Source of the DNA: an uncultured Methanobrevibacter sp. | GTDB taxonomy: Archaea; Methanobacteriota; Methanobacteria; Methanobacteriales; Methanobacteriaceae | Assembly: GCA_900318035.1 (NCBI GenBank) | Contig: ONJC01000006.1 | Location: forward strand, 1 to 64,000 | Direction: 5' to 3' | Length of the DNA: 64,000 bases | Part shown: positions 37,330 through 48,100 of the stretch, piece after piece | Layout: the number at the start of each line of letters is the position of its first letter | How positions within the stretch are numbered: position 1 is the stretch's first letter | Made by a program: the position numbers and the translations under genes | The notes under the pieces: generated by a model | What the model saw: only the letters and a program-made list of their open reading frames with translations | The model's database searches: none | Told to the model about the DNA's origin: nothing

Positions 37330-37347
37330 ATTTAGGTATGCCTAAAT
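37330..37347. promoter_or_regulatory. DtxR-like palindrome between divergent promoters
   Basis: ATTTAGGTATGCCTAAAT has 7-bp arms and TTAGG half-sites like those of the DtxR/MntR iron and manganese repressor family. It abuts ATTTATATAA (37322-37331, a minus-strand TATA box) on one side and AAAATATAAAAAAATT (about 37351-37366, a plus-strand TATA candidate for the beta-helix gene) on the other. The regulator is not in this window; the assignment is by resemblance. Confidence 0.45.
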
Positions 37348-37395
37348 TTTTAAAATATAAAAAAATTATTATAGAGTTTTTAAATAAATTACGTT

Positions 37396-40300
37396 ATGGA
37401 AGAAAATTTCCTAAACCAGGGATTCGAATATCTAAATAGACTGATAAGTTTTAATAGGAAAATTCACTTAGAACATGATGTTATTTTAGAGGATATTATA
37501 GAAATTGATGGTAATGATTTAATTATTGATGGTAAAGGCCATACTATTGATGCTTGCGGAAAAACGCAAATATTTAAAATAACAGGAAAAAATATCCTAA
37601 TAAAAAATACTATTTTTAAAAATGCTCTCTCAAAAAAGAGTGGAGCAGCAATATTTAATTATAAGGGAAATTTGACATTAACAAATTGCAGATTCATCAA
37701 TAATGCTTCTTCAAATGGAGATGGGGGAGCAGTTTGCAATTGGGGTGGAGTTTTAACTATTGAAGGATGTGATTTTACACATAACTCTTCAAATAAAGAT
37801 GGAGGGGCGATTTTCAATGGAAATACGATGACGATAACAAATTGCAAATTTTCTAAAAATAACTCAAAAAGAGGCTCATCGATTTTCAATAAAGATAAAT
37901 CCACTTTAACGTTAAATGATACTGTTTTTAAAAGAAATAATGATTCTACTTTAAAAAATACTCACATTAACAATGAAATTTTCAATAAGGGAATAATAAA
38001 TATCAATAGCTTTGAAAAAGAATATTTTAAACGATTTATTAAATTTGGATTTTTGCATTGCTTTTCAAGTAATTCAAAGTCCTTTAAAGATTTTAAAAAG
38101 TTAATAACAGACTCTAATGAAGAAATTATCTTGGATTTTGATGTTGAATTCTCAGATGAGGATTCTCCAATCAGCTTGGACATTGACAATTTGGTCATAA
38201 ATGGAAATAATCATACAGTAGATGCATTAGCTAAAAGCAATATCTTAACCGTTAACTCTAAAAATGTTACATTGAAAAATATTAATTTTAAAAATTCTAA
38301 TTCTAAAGAAAGCTGTCTGGAAATTACTAATCAATCATCTCTAAATTTAATCAATTGTAGCTTTGAGAATAACATGGCTGAAAATGGTGGTGCCATAAAT
38401 AATGAAGGAAAACTAATGTTAAATGAATGTAACTTTGAAAATAATGTTTGTGAAATTAATGGAGGTGCAATAAACAATGAAGGAGACATGTCGTTAACGG
38501 ATTGTAATTTTAAAGACAATATCTCTTTTAAATATGGAGGCGCCCTAAACAATCGCAGATTTCTAAAAATGGTAGGTTGTGAATTTAAATCTAACTTGAC
38601 TGAATATGGCGGAGCTATAAATAATGAATTATCCGGCCTTACAAATATTAATAAAAGCTCTTTTAAAAAAAATATTGCCAGCAAACAAGGAGGCATAATA
38701 TTCAATGATGGAAGTGTCAGTATTGCAAATTCTGAGTTTTCCAAAAATATTTCGAATAAAAATTGTCATTTGATTTATCAGAGAGGCGATGAGGATAGTG
38801 AGTTAATAATTGAATATGTTAATTTTTCAGAAAAGACAACTGAAAATAATCTAATTCATCTCAAGGAAGGTTTTTGCTTAATCAAATCATGTCAATTTGA
38901 TGTAAATGAGGATTATTACATTGTCCATAATCAAAATGCACATTTAAAATATGAAAAAACAAGATTAATAAATTCGAATACAAAAGCTATTTTAAATAGT
39001 GGAAATTTATCAATCAGAAAAAAGGAAAACATGGAAAGTGCGATTAAAAATAATGGATCTTTAAATTACCTGGATGAAAAACTTCCAAAAGACTGGAAAG
39101 GATTTACATATTTAGATAATTTAATTCATTCTGGCCCGAAAAAAATTACTTTGGATTGCGATATTCTAATGCATCTATCTGAACAGGATTTTTATGAAGG
39201 TGGAATTGACATTGATGAAGATAATCTAGTTATTGATGGTGATGGCCACTCTATTGATGCAAATAATTTTTCCAGGATATTTTTAATCTCTTCAAAAAAT
39301 GTAATAATTAAAAATATTAAATTTGTCAATGGCAAATATTTTAAAAACAAACTGGATGGAGAAAATGAGGGTGGAGGAGCAATATATTCAATGCCTAACT
39401 CTTCTGTAGATATAAAAGACTGCTTATTTTTACAAAATAAATCAAGAAATTCAGCTGGAGCAATATTGAATAAGTCAAAGTCTTTTAAGATTGATAACAG
39501 TAATTTTGAAAATAACCTGGCAAAAAATAGGGCAGGCACCATACTAAATTTCAACTCATTAATTGATTTGAGCAGCGTCAGGTTTATAAATAATTATGCA
39601 ACATCTTCCGGATGCATATATAATGAAAATTCTTCATTTGACCTAATCCATGGAGTATTTTATGATAACTGTGCTGATAAAGCAGGAGTAATTTCAAATA
39701 ATGATTCGTTTATTAAATTAAATGATTGTAGGTTTAGAAACAATTCATCAAATAACTGTGCAGGGGTTATTTTAAACTATAAAAATTCTTCTGAATTTTA
39801 TAATTGCTCCTTTGAAAAAAACAATTCAAATGGTGAAGGTGGTGTGATTTTTAATAAGTCTGGAAATTTGACTCTAGATAAATGTAAATTTACTCAAAAT
39901 TCTTCAAAGGAAAATGGTGGAGGAATTTTTAATAGTGAATCATATTTATATTTAGTGGATTGTAATTTTACAGGCAATTCTGCAATAAATAGAGGTGGTG
40001 CCATTGAAAATAACTTCAAATCGGAAGTATATTTAAGGGATTGCATATTTTCTAAAAACTCTGCAGAGGATGGTGGAACAATATCGAACATGAAAAAATG
40101 CAAATTGTCTTTAAAAAATTCCACTTTTGAGAATAATAACGCAAATGATAATGGTGGAGCTGTTTATAATTTTTTTGGATTTGTAAGTGTTGAAGGTTGT
40201 AATTTCTCAACAAATGAATCAAAATATGCTGGAGCTTTTGATAATTATTTAGGATTTGTTGTTATTAAAAAAACAAACTTTAGAGAGAATAATGCTAAGG

Positions 40301-40713
40301 AATCAGGTGGAGCTATTTTTAATGGAGGAATGATGGAATCACTTGAGGATTGTTTATTTAAAAACAATGCTTCCCTATTAAAAGGAGGAGCAATATATCA
40401 AACTAAAAGCAGTTCAGCAAGCATTTCAAATTCAACATTTAAATACAATAAGGCATACGGAAATGGGGGAGTGGGCGGAGCAATCTTTAACAATTCCCAT
40501 TATAATGAATCCGTAGAATTCGGGTTGGATTTAATTAACTGTGATTTTTCAGATAATTGTGCTAATGATAATGGAGGAGCTATTTTAAACAGAGGCTACA
40601 TTAATTTGAATAAATGTAATTTTGCCAATAATTATACTGTTAAAAAGGGTGAACCTATAAAAAATGATGGCAGAAATGTTAAGATTTCCATTAAAAACAC
40701 CAAAATTAAATAA
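37396..40713 (+). CDS. Beta-helix repeat protein without a signal peptide
   Basis: 1105 residues of right-handed beta-helix coils with GGAI.N and NCF.NN motifs, like adhesin-like proteins of this group. It begins MEENFLNQGFEYLNRLISF with no hydrophobic segment and has no C-terminal membrane helix or Ig-like stalk. Three modules each open with a strand pair and (I/V)DG(K/D)GH(T/S)IDA-like sequence at about residues 45-55, 265-280 and 605-620. No ribosome-binding site; a leaderless start from the TATA box near 37355 fits. It may be cytosolic, or exported by an unknown route, or have lost its secretion signal. Confidence 0.85.
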   Translation: MEENFLNQGFEYLNRLISFNRKIHLEHDVILEDIIEIDGNDLIIDGKGHTIDACGKTQIFKITGKNILIKNTIFKNALSKKSGAAIFNYKGNLTLTNCRFINNASSNGDGGAVCNWGGVLTIEGCDFTHNSSNKDGGAIFNGNTMTITNCKFSKNNSKRGSSIFNKDKSTLTLNDTVFKRNNDSTLKNTHINNEIFNKGIININSFEKEYFKRFIKFGFLHCFSSNSKSFKDFKKLITDSNEEIILDFDVEFSDEDSPISLDIDNLVINGNNHTVDALAKSNILTVNSKNVTLKNINFKNSNSKESCLEITNQSSLNLINCSFENNMAENGGAINNEGKLMLNECNFENNVCEINGGAINNEGDMSLTDCNFKDNISFKYGGALNNRRFLKMVGCEFKSNLTEYGGAINNELSGLTNINKSSFKKNIASKQGGIIFNDGSVSIANSEFSKNISNKNCHLIYQRGDEDSELIIEYVNFSEKTTENNLIHLKEGFCLIKSCQFDVNEDYYIVHNQNAHLKYEKTRLINSNTKAILNSGNLSIRKKENMESAIKNNGSLNYLDEKLPKDWKGFTYLDNLIHSGPKKITLDCDILMHLSEQDFYEGGIDIDEDNLVIDGDGHSIDANNFSRIFLISSKNVIIKNIKFVNGKYFKNKLDGENEGGGAIYSMPNSSVDIKDCLFLQNKSRNSAGAILNKSKSFKIDNSNFENNLAKNRAGTILNFNSLIDLSSVRFINNYATSSGCIYNENSSFDLIHGVFYDNCADKAGVISNNDSFIKLNDCRFRNNSSNNCAGVILNYKNSSEFYNCSFEKNNSNGEGGVIFNKSGNLTLDKCKFTQNSSKENGGGIFNSESYLYLVDCNFTGNSAINRGGAIENNFKSEVYLRDCIFSKNSAEDGGTISNMKKCKLSLKNSTFENNNANDNGGAVYNFFGFVSVEGCNFSTNESKYAGAFDNYLGFVVIKKTNFRENNAKESGGAIFNGGMMESLEDCLFKNNASLLKGGAIYQTKSSSASISNSTFKYNKAYGNGGVGGAIFNNSHYNESVEFGLDLINCDFSDNCANDNGGAILNRGYINLNKCNFANNYTVKKGEPIKNDGRNVKISIKNTKIK

Positions 40714-40750
40714 GATATTATTTATATTTTTTAAAAACATAAGTAAGACT

Positions 40751-41395
40751 ATGAAAAGGCTTGCAATTTTTGATTTTGACGGAACATTGTTTGATTCCGT
40801 GTGGGATGTTGTAATCTGCTTTAACAGGACTCTGGAAATTCATGGTTTTCCTACATTGACACATGAGGAATATCTTGACAGATTGGGTGGAAATATCGAT
40901 GAAATTGTATCTCTAGTTTTAAAAGACAAAAACACTGCCGAAAATATGGAGCTTGTAAAAACTACTTATGCAAAAATGTATTCTGATTCGCCTAAGGACA
41001 ATACCAAACCATTTGCCAAAACCCATGAAGTACTGAATGCACTGCAGGAAAAAGGAATATATCTTGCAATCAACTCAAACAGAACCAATGATTCCATTAG
41101 AATGTATGTTGATGAATTTTTCAATGACATTGACTTTAAAGCTATTGAAGGGCACAACCCGCCTTATCCGTCAAAGCCAAGTCCCTATGGCGTTGAAAGA
41201 ATAATGGATCAATTGGAAGTCACAAAAGAGGAAACGATTTATATCGGAGATTCGATAACTGATATCAGAACATCTCAGAATGCTGAAATTGATTGCATAC
41301 TTGTCAGCTGGGGTTATGGCAGAAAAGAGGCGTTTGAAAGTGACTATCCTATAGAAACTGTTGATGATGTTTGTGATTTGCTTAAAATAATTTAA
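40751..41395 (+). CDS. HAD-superfamily phosphatase (phosphoglycolate phosphatase-like)
   Basis: 214 residues. HAD motif I is FDFDGTLFDS with the nucleophile Asp, motif II is INSNR, motif III/IV are KPSPYG and GDSITDI. A cap domain lies at about 18-85. ATG 40751 starts the conserved MKRLAIFDFDGT; longer in-frame starts overlap the beta-helix gene and add a non-homologous tail. Substrate uncertain. Confidence 0.88.
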   Translation: MKRLAIFDFDGTLFDSVWDVVICFNRTLEIHGFPTLTHEEYLDRLGGNIDEIVSLVLKDKNTAENMELVKTTYAKMYSDSPKDNTKPFAKTHEVLNALQEKGIYLAINSNRTNDSIRMYVDEFFNDIDFKAIEGHNPPYPSKPSPYGVERIMDQLEVTKEETIYIGDSITDIRTSQNAEIDCILVSWGYGRKEAFESDYPIETVDDVCDLLKII

Positions 41396-41586
41396 TATTG
41401 GTATTGTTTTGCACTTAAAATTTATATATTGCCTTGTAATTAATTTTTAATCTATAAACGATAGTTTTATTAATGATATGGAGTATATTGTATTTTAAGT
41501 AAGATTTAAAGCTTTCATAGTATTTTTAAAGCAATTTAACGAATTGAAAGCAATTTTTTAAAATGAATGCAATAATGGTGAAAATT

Positions 41587-42186
41587 ATGTTGGAAAATTT
41601 AAGCAATGATTATAAGTTAATTTCTCCAAAAACGGTTGAAGAATTTTTAAATGAAAACGAAATAGCCAATGAGATTATTATTGCGATGGACCCTTTTTTA
41701 CATCAGTTTTTCCCAAATGCAAATTTTTCTCTTGAAGTATCAAATCAGATTAATTGGACAACTGAAACAAAATTACTTTTAAATGTGGGGGTTTCTGAGC
41801 AGGTATTCTTTAATGGAATGTTGGATAATTTTAATGAGATATATTCCAGAATTGAACCTATTATTGAGGACATTCTATGTCCTGTGGTATTATTTCCACA
41901 AATAAATAACAGATCATTTGATAAGATGAGCAATAACAGTGCGATTAATTTGATTGCCAGAACAGCATATTTCAACAATGATTATGATGGTAGTGTTGAA
42001 CATGAAATAGGATTAAGGGATATACCGAAATCCCAACAGAAACGGGAAATCATTGAATACTGCAATACTCATGAGGATATCTTTGCTCAGGATATTGAAA
42101 GAGAGTTGCAGATAGATTTTCATGATGTATGTATGATTCTTGATGAGTTGGAGGAAGAAGGTAAAATACGGGAAGTAATATCATAA
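41587..42186 (+). CDS. Hypothetical protein with C-terminal winged helix
   Basis: 199 residues from ATG 41587, chosen because TGGTGA lies 6 nt upstream; two other in-frame ATGs precede it. The first about 145 residues match no family I know. The last about 45 (KREIIEYCNTHEDIFAQDIERELQ... EEEGKIREV) look like a winged helix-turn-helix. A transcription factor sensing an unknown ligand is plausible. A TATA box TTATATATT lies near 41421-41430. Confidence 0.65.
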   Translation: MLENLSNDYKLISPKTVEEFLNENEIANEIIIAMDPFLHQFFPNANFSLEVSNQINWTTETKLLLNVGVSEQVFFNGMLDNFNEIYSRIEPIIEDILCPVVLFPQINNRSFDKMSNNSAINLIARTAYFNNDYDGSVEHEIGLRDIPKSQQKREIIEYCNTHEDIFAQDIERELQIDFHDVCMILDELEEEGKIREVIS

Positions 42187-42236
42187 GTTCAAAAGCTATA
42201 TTAGTCAATTTCAATATATTTAATGTAAGTGATAAT

Positions 42237-42587
42237 ATGTTATTCGTGCAATACCCGAAATGCTCAACATGCAGAAAAGCAAAAAACTGGTTAGATGAAC
42301 ATAATATTGAATATGAGTCAAGACATATAATTGAGGACAATCCTTCAGCTGAAGAATTGCGCAAATGGTGGGAAATATCAGACCTTCCTCTCAAGAGATT
42401 TTTCAACACAAGCGGCATGAAATACAGGGAACTGAAATTAAAGGACAAGCTTCCAGACATGTCTGAAGACGAACAATTGGATTTGCTTGCCACTGACGGC
42501 ATGCTTGTCAAAAGGCCTGTTCTTGTGGCTGATGATTTGGTTTTGGTTGGTTTTAAGGTTAAGGAATGGGAGGAAAAATTAATATAA
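42237..42587 (+). CDS. ArsC/Spx-family thioredoxin-fold protein
   Basis: 116 residues. Opens FVQYPKCSTCRKAKNWLDEH with a CxxC redox motif and continues with the ArsC family core (DLPLKRFFNTSGMKYRELKLKDKL, MLVKRPVLV). Family members are arsenate reductases or Spx/MgsR regulators; here no ars genes adjoin, so the role is open. Confidence 0.88.
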   Translation: MLFVQYPKCSTCRKAKNWLDEHNIEYESRHIIEDNPSAEELRKWWEISDLPLKRFFNTSGMKYRELKLKDKLPDMSEDEQLDLLATDGMLVKRPVLVADDLVLVGFKVKEWEEKLI

Positions 42588-42978
42588 TCAAGAGATAGCA
42601 GGAATTTTTTGATTTTACCAATTTTTTTTAGGGAATATGGGATTTAAGGATTCGGAGGATGGTGACAGCCCAATGCTGTCTCAAAAAATTCTCTGTGGAA
42701 ATCCATGAAACCTTTTTTTGGGATTAAATATGGGTTCGATGTAACAATAGTTTTGTAATTGCTTCAATGTTACTCATTCGGGGAAGCTATGAGTTCACAT
42801 TCATGCATGCTATAAGTTATTTTTTTTAGGATGGTTTCAATTTTCATTCCATTGTGTTTTTTCGATGTTTTTTGCTATCTCCTTGGATTTGAAAGCACAG
42901 TGTTTGTAACTTTCAATACAGACTTGGGCTGACAGTATATAAAAGCTTTTTGTAACTGTTTGGTAACCATGTGAAAAC
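42588..42978. other. Intergenic region with several hairpins
   Basis: Higher complexity than other gaps. Potential stems: ATGGGATTT (42637-42645) with AAATCCAT (42699-42706); GACAGC (42664-42669) with GCTGTC (42675-42680); GTAACA (42741-42746) with TGTTAC (42768-42773); CTCAT with ATGAG (42773-42777/42789-42793). Only short open frames occur. It may be a structured RNA or the remains of a gene. A TATA box GTATATAAAAGC lies near 42935. Confidence 0.4.
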
Positions 42979-43041
42979 CGAAAAGTTTATATGCTTTAAA
43001 AACAAGTCAATATAGCCGACTGATTTTAAGGAGGTATTATC
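42979..43041 (+). promoter_or_regulatory. Promoter and ribosome-binding site of the HxlR gene
   Basis: AAGTTTATATGC (near 42981-42992) is a TATA candidate placing the start near 43010, and AAGGAGG at 43029-43035 is an almost perfect Shine-Dalgarno sequence 6 nt before the ATG. Confidence 0.55.
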
Positions 43042-43413
43042 ATGAACATCACTAAACATGTTAAATCATGTCCGATAGAATTGGTTGTAAAATTAATCAA
43101 CAAAAAATGGGTAATTCAGATAATGCGTGATTTATTCTATGGTAAATCCCGTTTTCACGAATTCAATGAGGATAAGCCTGATCTTTCAAACAAGGTTCTA
43201 AGCAACTGCTTAAAGGATATGGAAAGCAACGGTTTAATCCAGCGTATTGTTGATAAATGTGATAAGAAAAACGTAAAATACATATTGACTGAAAAGGGCA
43301 AATCATTAAACAAGGTTTTATATGAAATTGCCATGGTAACTGTTGACAGTGAAAATTACTCCGAAAAACTCGCCGGTGAACTGAAGGCAAGTTTTAAGGA
43401 AAACTTGTTATAA
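43042..43413 (+). CDS. HxlR-family transcriptional regulator
   Basis: 123-residue winged helix-turn-helix (CPIELVVKLINKKWVIQIMRDLFYGKSRFHEF... LSNKVLSNCLKDMESNGLI). The HxlR core with KW..I.. and L...LK.ME..GLI motifs is complete. Family members often sense redox or electrophiles and regulate a nearby gene. The ArsC-like and flavin genes in the region are candidates. Confidence 0.9.
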   Translation: MNITKHVKSCPIELVVKLINKKWVIQIMRDLFYGKSRFHEFNEDKPDLSNKVLSNCLKDMESNGLIQRIVDKCDKKNVKYILTEKGKSLNKVLYEIAMVTVDSENYSEKLAGELKASFKENLL

Positions 43414-43553
43414 TATGGGGTTGCGGTGTGAACCCTAAAACTACTTTTTTTTGATTTTGAAAAATTTCTAAAATTCTGTTTAATTTAGCATTAACTTTAA
43501 AAAACAAGAGAAACTAAATTAATATTGAATAAAATATTTTAGGGGACAAAATA

Positions 43554-44831
43554 TTGTTAGATATAAAATTATTCAGAGAAAATCCGGAAATCATCATGGA
43601 CTCTGAAAAGAAGAGATTTAGAGACACAGAAAACGTTGAAAAAGTAATAGAATATGACACCTTATGGAGAGAAGGTGAAAGAAAACTTAATTCATTAAGA
43701 TCTGAGAAAAATAAATTATCCAAATCATTCAAAAAAGCTAAAGAGGAAGGAAATTTGGATGAAGTGATAGCCAGATCTAAAGAGGTAGCTGCTGAAATCA
43801 AAGAACTGACAGCTAAAAATGCAGAATACCTTCAGCTCAGAGAAGACTACAGATACAAAGTGGGAAACATCATAGACGAGGATGTTCCAATTTCAGACAC
43901 TGAAGATGATAATGTTGTAGTCAGAACCTACGGTGAAATCCCTGAACATGATTTTGAACTTTTAAACCATGTTGACCTTATTAAAAAAATTGACGGAGCA
44001 GACCTTGAAACAGCGGCCGAGATTGCAGGTGCCCGTTTCTACTACCTTAAAAGAGACATCCTTCACCTCAACCTTGCACTGATTCAGTTTGCACTTTCCG
44101 AGTTGGAAAAGGAAGGATACATTCCAATGCAAACTCCCTTCTTTGTAAAAGGTGAAGTTGCAGCTGAAACTTCAGAATTGGGCGAATTTTATGAAACCCT
44201 CTACAAGGTTGAAAATGAGGACATGTATCTTATTGCAACCGCCGAACAGACTCTTGCGGCACTTCACAGAAATGAAATCATACCTCCTGAAGACTTGCCG
44301 TTGAGATACTGTGCACTTTCAACCTGCTTTAGAAAAGAGGCAGGATCCCACGGAAAGGATACTCTTGGAATATTCAGGGTTCACCAGTTTGAAAAAATAG
44401 AACAGTTCATCTATTCCGCTCCTGATGATTCAAGAAACCAGCATGATCACCTGATGGAAGTCACAGAAAGGATATATCAGAAATTAGGCCTCCCATATCA
44501 GGTAATAGCTATTGTATCATCTGCTTTAAATGACAATGCGGCCATCAAATACGACCTTGAAGCATGGTTCCCTGGTTCAGGTGCATTCAGGGAATTGGTA
44601 TCATGTACCAACTGTAAAGATTATCAGGCGCGTAAAACCAAAACACGTGTTGGTAGAGCAGGTTCCGGTGATGCGCAGGCTCTTCACACCTTAAACAGTA
44701 CAGCTATTGCAACTGAAAGGACAATGTGCTGTATTTTGGAAAACTATCAGCAGGCCGACGGCAGCGTTAAAGTTCCTGAAGTGTTAGTCCCTTACATGAA
44801 TGGAAAAACCGTTATTGAAGCTAAAAAATAG
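43554..44831 (+). CDS. serS: Seryl-tRNA synthetase
   Basis: 425 residues, bacterial-type class II enzyme. The N-terminal coiled-coil tRNA-binding arm (about 25-110) is followed by the catalytic core with motif 2 (FRKEAGSHGKDTLGIFRVHQF) and motif 3 (NSTAIATERTMCCILENYQ). The start is a TTG at 43554 (LDIKLFRENPE follows); GGGGAC 11 nt upstream is a modest ribosome-binding site. No in-frame ATG lies nearer. Confidence 0.96.
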   Translation: MLDIKLFRENPEIIMDSEKKRFRDTENVEKVIEYDTLWREGERKLNSLRSEKNKLSKSFKKAKEEGNLDEVIARSKEVAAEIKELTAKNAEYLQLREDYRYKVGNIIDEDVPISDTEDDNVVVRTYGEIPEHDFELLNHVDLIKKIDGADLETAAEIAGARFYYLKRDILHLNLALIQFALSELEKEGYIPMQTPFFVKGEVAAETSELGEFYETLYKVENEDMYLIATAEQTLAALHRNEIIPPEDLPLRYCALSTCFRKEAGSHGKDTLGIFRVHQFEKIEQFIYSAPDDSRNQHDHLMEVTERIYQKLGLPYQVIAIVSSALNDNAAIKYDLEAWFPGSGAFRELVSCTNCKDYQARKTKTRVGRAGSGDAQALHTLNSTAIATERTMCCILENYQQADGSVKVPEVLVPYMNGKTVIEAKK

Positions 44832-44856
44832 TCTTTTTATAAAATGTGACTGTTAA

Positions 44857-44876
44857 GTAGGTAGTACATTACCTAC
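44857..44876 (+). terminator. Hairpin terminator after serS
   Basis: Arms GTAGGTA and TACCTAC with loop GTACAT, followed 10 nt later by a run of T (TCTTTTTTTTTAATTTT). Located 25 nt after the stop. Confidence 0.65.
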
Positions 44877-45162
44877 AATTCTTATCTTTTTTTTAATTTT
44901 GTCATGAAACTAATTTTCATTTTTGAGATTTCTTTTACACACTTCATTTAATGTTTGACCAATGTAAAATCAGGAATTTCTGATTTGAATATTGTAAAAT
45001 AATCTTTGTATTTTGATGGATTCAAACAGAAAACGTTTCTACCAATATTATTCGAATCAATAGGAATTGTTTTTATCTATAAGAACAAATTAACAATCAA
45101 GTAGAAAAGTTAATAAATAATATGTTTGAATATATAATATTAACTGATAATTGGTGTTAATA
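44877..45162 (+). promoter_or_regulatory. Intergenic region with promoter of the large secreted protein
   Basis: Mostly AT-rich with no gene. GAATATATAATATT (about 45128-45141) is a TATA candidate about 30 nt before the TTG start, and GGTG (45153-45156) is the ribosome-binding site. Confidence 0.45.
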
Positions 45163-48100
45163 TTGAAAATTTATAGATTGATGATAATCAGTTCATTATT
45201 GATTATCCTACTCGGCGGCGTAAGTGCTGCAGACAACACACCTCATGATGCAATCATGAATATTTCATCCGGCAATCCATTTGATGATTCATTCAATGGG
45301 GAGGATGTTAATGAAAGTGTGCAGGAATATGATGCCAAACACGATAATGAAAACCCTCCTTTTGCTGAAGATATTGAAAATCAATCTGTTAATAGTTCAA
45401 ATAACTCTTTTTCAAAAATAAAAGTGCCTGCAAAGGATTTTCCAGGACCAAATCCTAATGAAAAAAGTTTATATGATAACCAATACTATTTATTCCGAGG
45501 CGATTGCTGGGTAATCAACAACAATTTCGAATCAACAGCCGCAGTTACCAGCCAAAGTTTCACTGATTTAACTGTAACAGGTACTTTCAGAACTCAAAGC
45601 GACATGGTGGGATTGTACTGGTATTCAAAAGATCCGATTCAGCATCCATACATCAGTTACGGCAGCCGCAGTGATTATTCCAATGTGGTGCTTGAATTCG
45701 ATTATCAGATGTCAGGATGCACTGATTTTTCAAAAAGCATTATAAGCATTGCAATAGAGACCAACAACGGTGAAACATATTATCTTACAATGAACAAATT
45801 CATTAAAAAAAATCATGTAAAAATTGATTTCAATAAGTTGGCCTTACTTCCGGGCAATTCCTATTTTGACAAGAACGGTCGATTAGTAACCGTTAAAAAA
45901 CAAACAAAATTGGATGTGACCAATCTTAAATCAATCATGTTTGTATTGGTGCCTGTTAACTTTGTCGACCATCCAAATTATAAAATTATGAAAAATGCGG
46001 ATTTCACCTGCAGGATATCCAATATTAATGTTGTCAACGGTGCAATCCGTACTGAACAGTCTGCATTGGAGCCTCATCAATACCGCCTTTGCGAAGACTA
46101 TGATGACATATTCAACATGAATCCTTTAAGGATATCTAACGAAATGAGAAAATTGGGATATGTCGGTTGGGTTGACCTCTATATTGGAGCTTCACACTAT
46201 TATGAAAAGTATGGGACTGTCGGTGATGTGATTGCCGGTAGCGGGTTTACAAATAGCCGTACTGAAAAAATGGTTTTGAATAAAAATGTGCCATTGAATA
46301 AAGCATTTAAAACCTGGCTCGATTGCTATTCACGCCAATTGAAAAAGAATAATGTGGAAAATCTTATTATCAGCGTTTCTATGGAAAATCTGCAATCACC
46401 GCACAGTTGGAGGCAAATGGATTGCAACGGAAATTTTGCAGTCACCGATTGGAATCCTTCAACATTCATTTATAGTCCATGCAATGATGAGGTTGTCCAG
46501 TATATGCAAAGAGTATCTGGAGCCTGCCTGGATATTGTCGTTGCCAATGGTTTTAAACCTATACTGCAGATGGGTGAAATTTGGTGGTGGTGGAATGAAC
46601 AGAAATTGCCTAATCAGTCACCATGCTTCTATGATGATTCAACCAAAGCTAAATATCTTGCAGAACATGGTACTGCCATGCCGGAATATGCCAATGTCTG
46701 GACCGCAGATTATGATAATGCAACTATAAATTGGCTGAATCAGCAACTGGTAAAATACAGTGATGCCCTACGCAGCGTCGTTAAAAGCGACAAATATGAT
46801 GAAGGATTATACATAGCACTATTCTTCCTGCCAAGCATTATAGGCAATGATAGAGTTCCGCCAATGATTACCGATGTCAATTATCTGCCGGATGCATATT
46901 CTCCATTTAAACTTGATATTCTCCAGATTGAGGATTATGATTGGGTAATCTTTGAAAGCATACATCATAGGGAAGCTTTTGCAATTGGTTATGATTTAGG
47001 CTTCAATGAATCCAATCTGCATTATTTTGGAGGTTTTGTTTTATATCCTGAGGATGCGGCAAAATATTGGCCATTGATAGAAAAAGCATTGGAGGATGCT
47101 ATAGAGCACAAATTCAAGGAGGTTTATATCTGGTCGGGCACACAGGTTAGAAGGGACAGCAAAATTCTTGGATATGATGAATATGCAATACTGGAAAACC
47201 TATTGAGAACCAACACGCCGGGCATTGTTTCTCCAAAAATAACTGCTCCGGAATATGTGTGCGCTGGTGAAATCTTCTCAATTAATATTCGCACAAATGC
47301 ATGGGTTAATGGTGCTTTTAAAGTATATGAATATAATAATGGCAAGAAGGGAAAACTTCTGGCTTCAAATAAAATAACTAACGGACATTCAGCAGTTTCA
47401 CTGTCAAGCGATAGTATAGGTTTAAATAGATTTTATTTGGAATTCGACTATGTTAAAGGAGAATATCATTTAATTCAAGAGATTTATATAGTTGGAAACT
47501 CACCAAATGTCAATGTCATTGTTACCGGTGAAATTGAAAGCGGATCTGTAGCAAATATCACATTTAATGCTCCTGAAAGTCCGAATGCTGTCATAAATAT
47601 TACTGTTGATGGAATAGTTCATAAATCCTATTTGGTTGACCATGGAAAGTTCAGGGCATCAATTTTAAGATTATCAAATGGATATCATAATGTTTTAATA
47701 AAATACGAAGGCGGAAAATATGTCGGCGGCAAATTTATCGGAGATGCTTACTATAAAACATTCACAGTTAAAGTCGCAGCCAAATCAATCATTGAAACCA
47801 GCAATGTAACTTCAGAGTATAATTCTGCTGTAAATTTGGCTGTAAATTTAAAAGACAGCAAAGGCAATGCTTTGAATGACAAAATCATTAAAATATCTTT
47901 AAATGGCAAAAACTATACTTTTACAACCGATAAAAATGGGCATGCTTCATTGCAGATAAGCCTATTGCCTGGAGAATACATTGCAGAACTATTTTATGCA
48001 GGGGATGATGTTTATTTATCTTCATTTGCCACATCTAAGATTGTTGTAAAAAAGATTGCTACAGGATTGGCTGCTAATGACATTAATTTGATTTATGGGG

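Noticed and set aside
42650-42690. Fluoride-riboswitch-like GGAGGATGGTGACAG
   Set aside because: The closing strand of the first helix and the pseudoknot partner expected of that class are missing, and no fluoride transporter follows.
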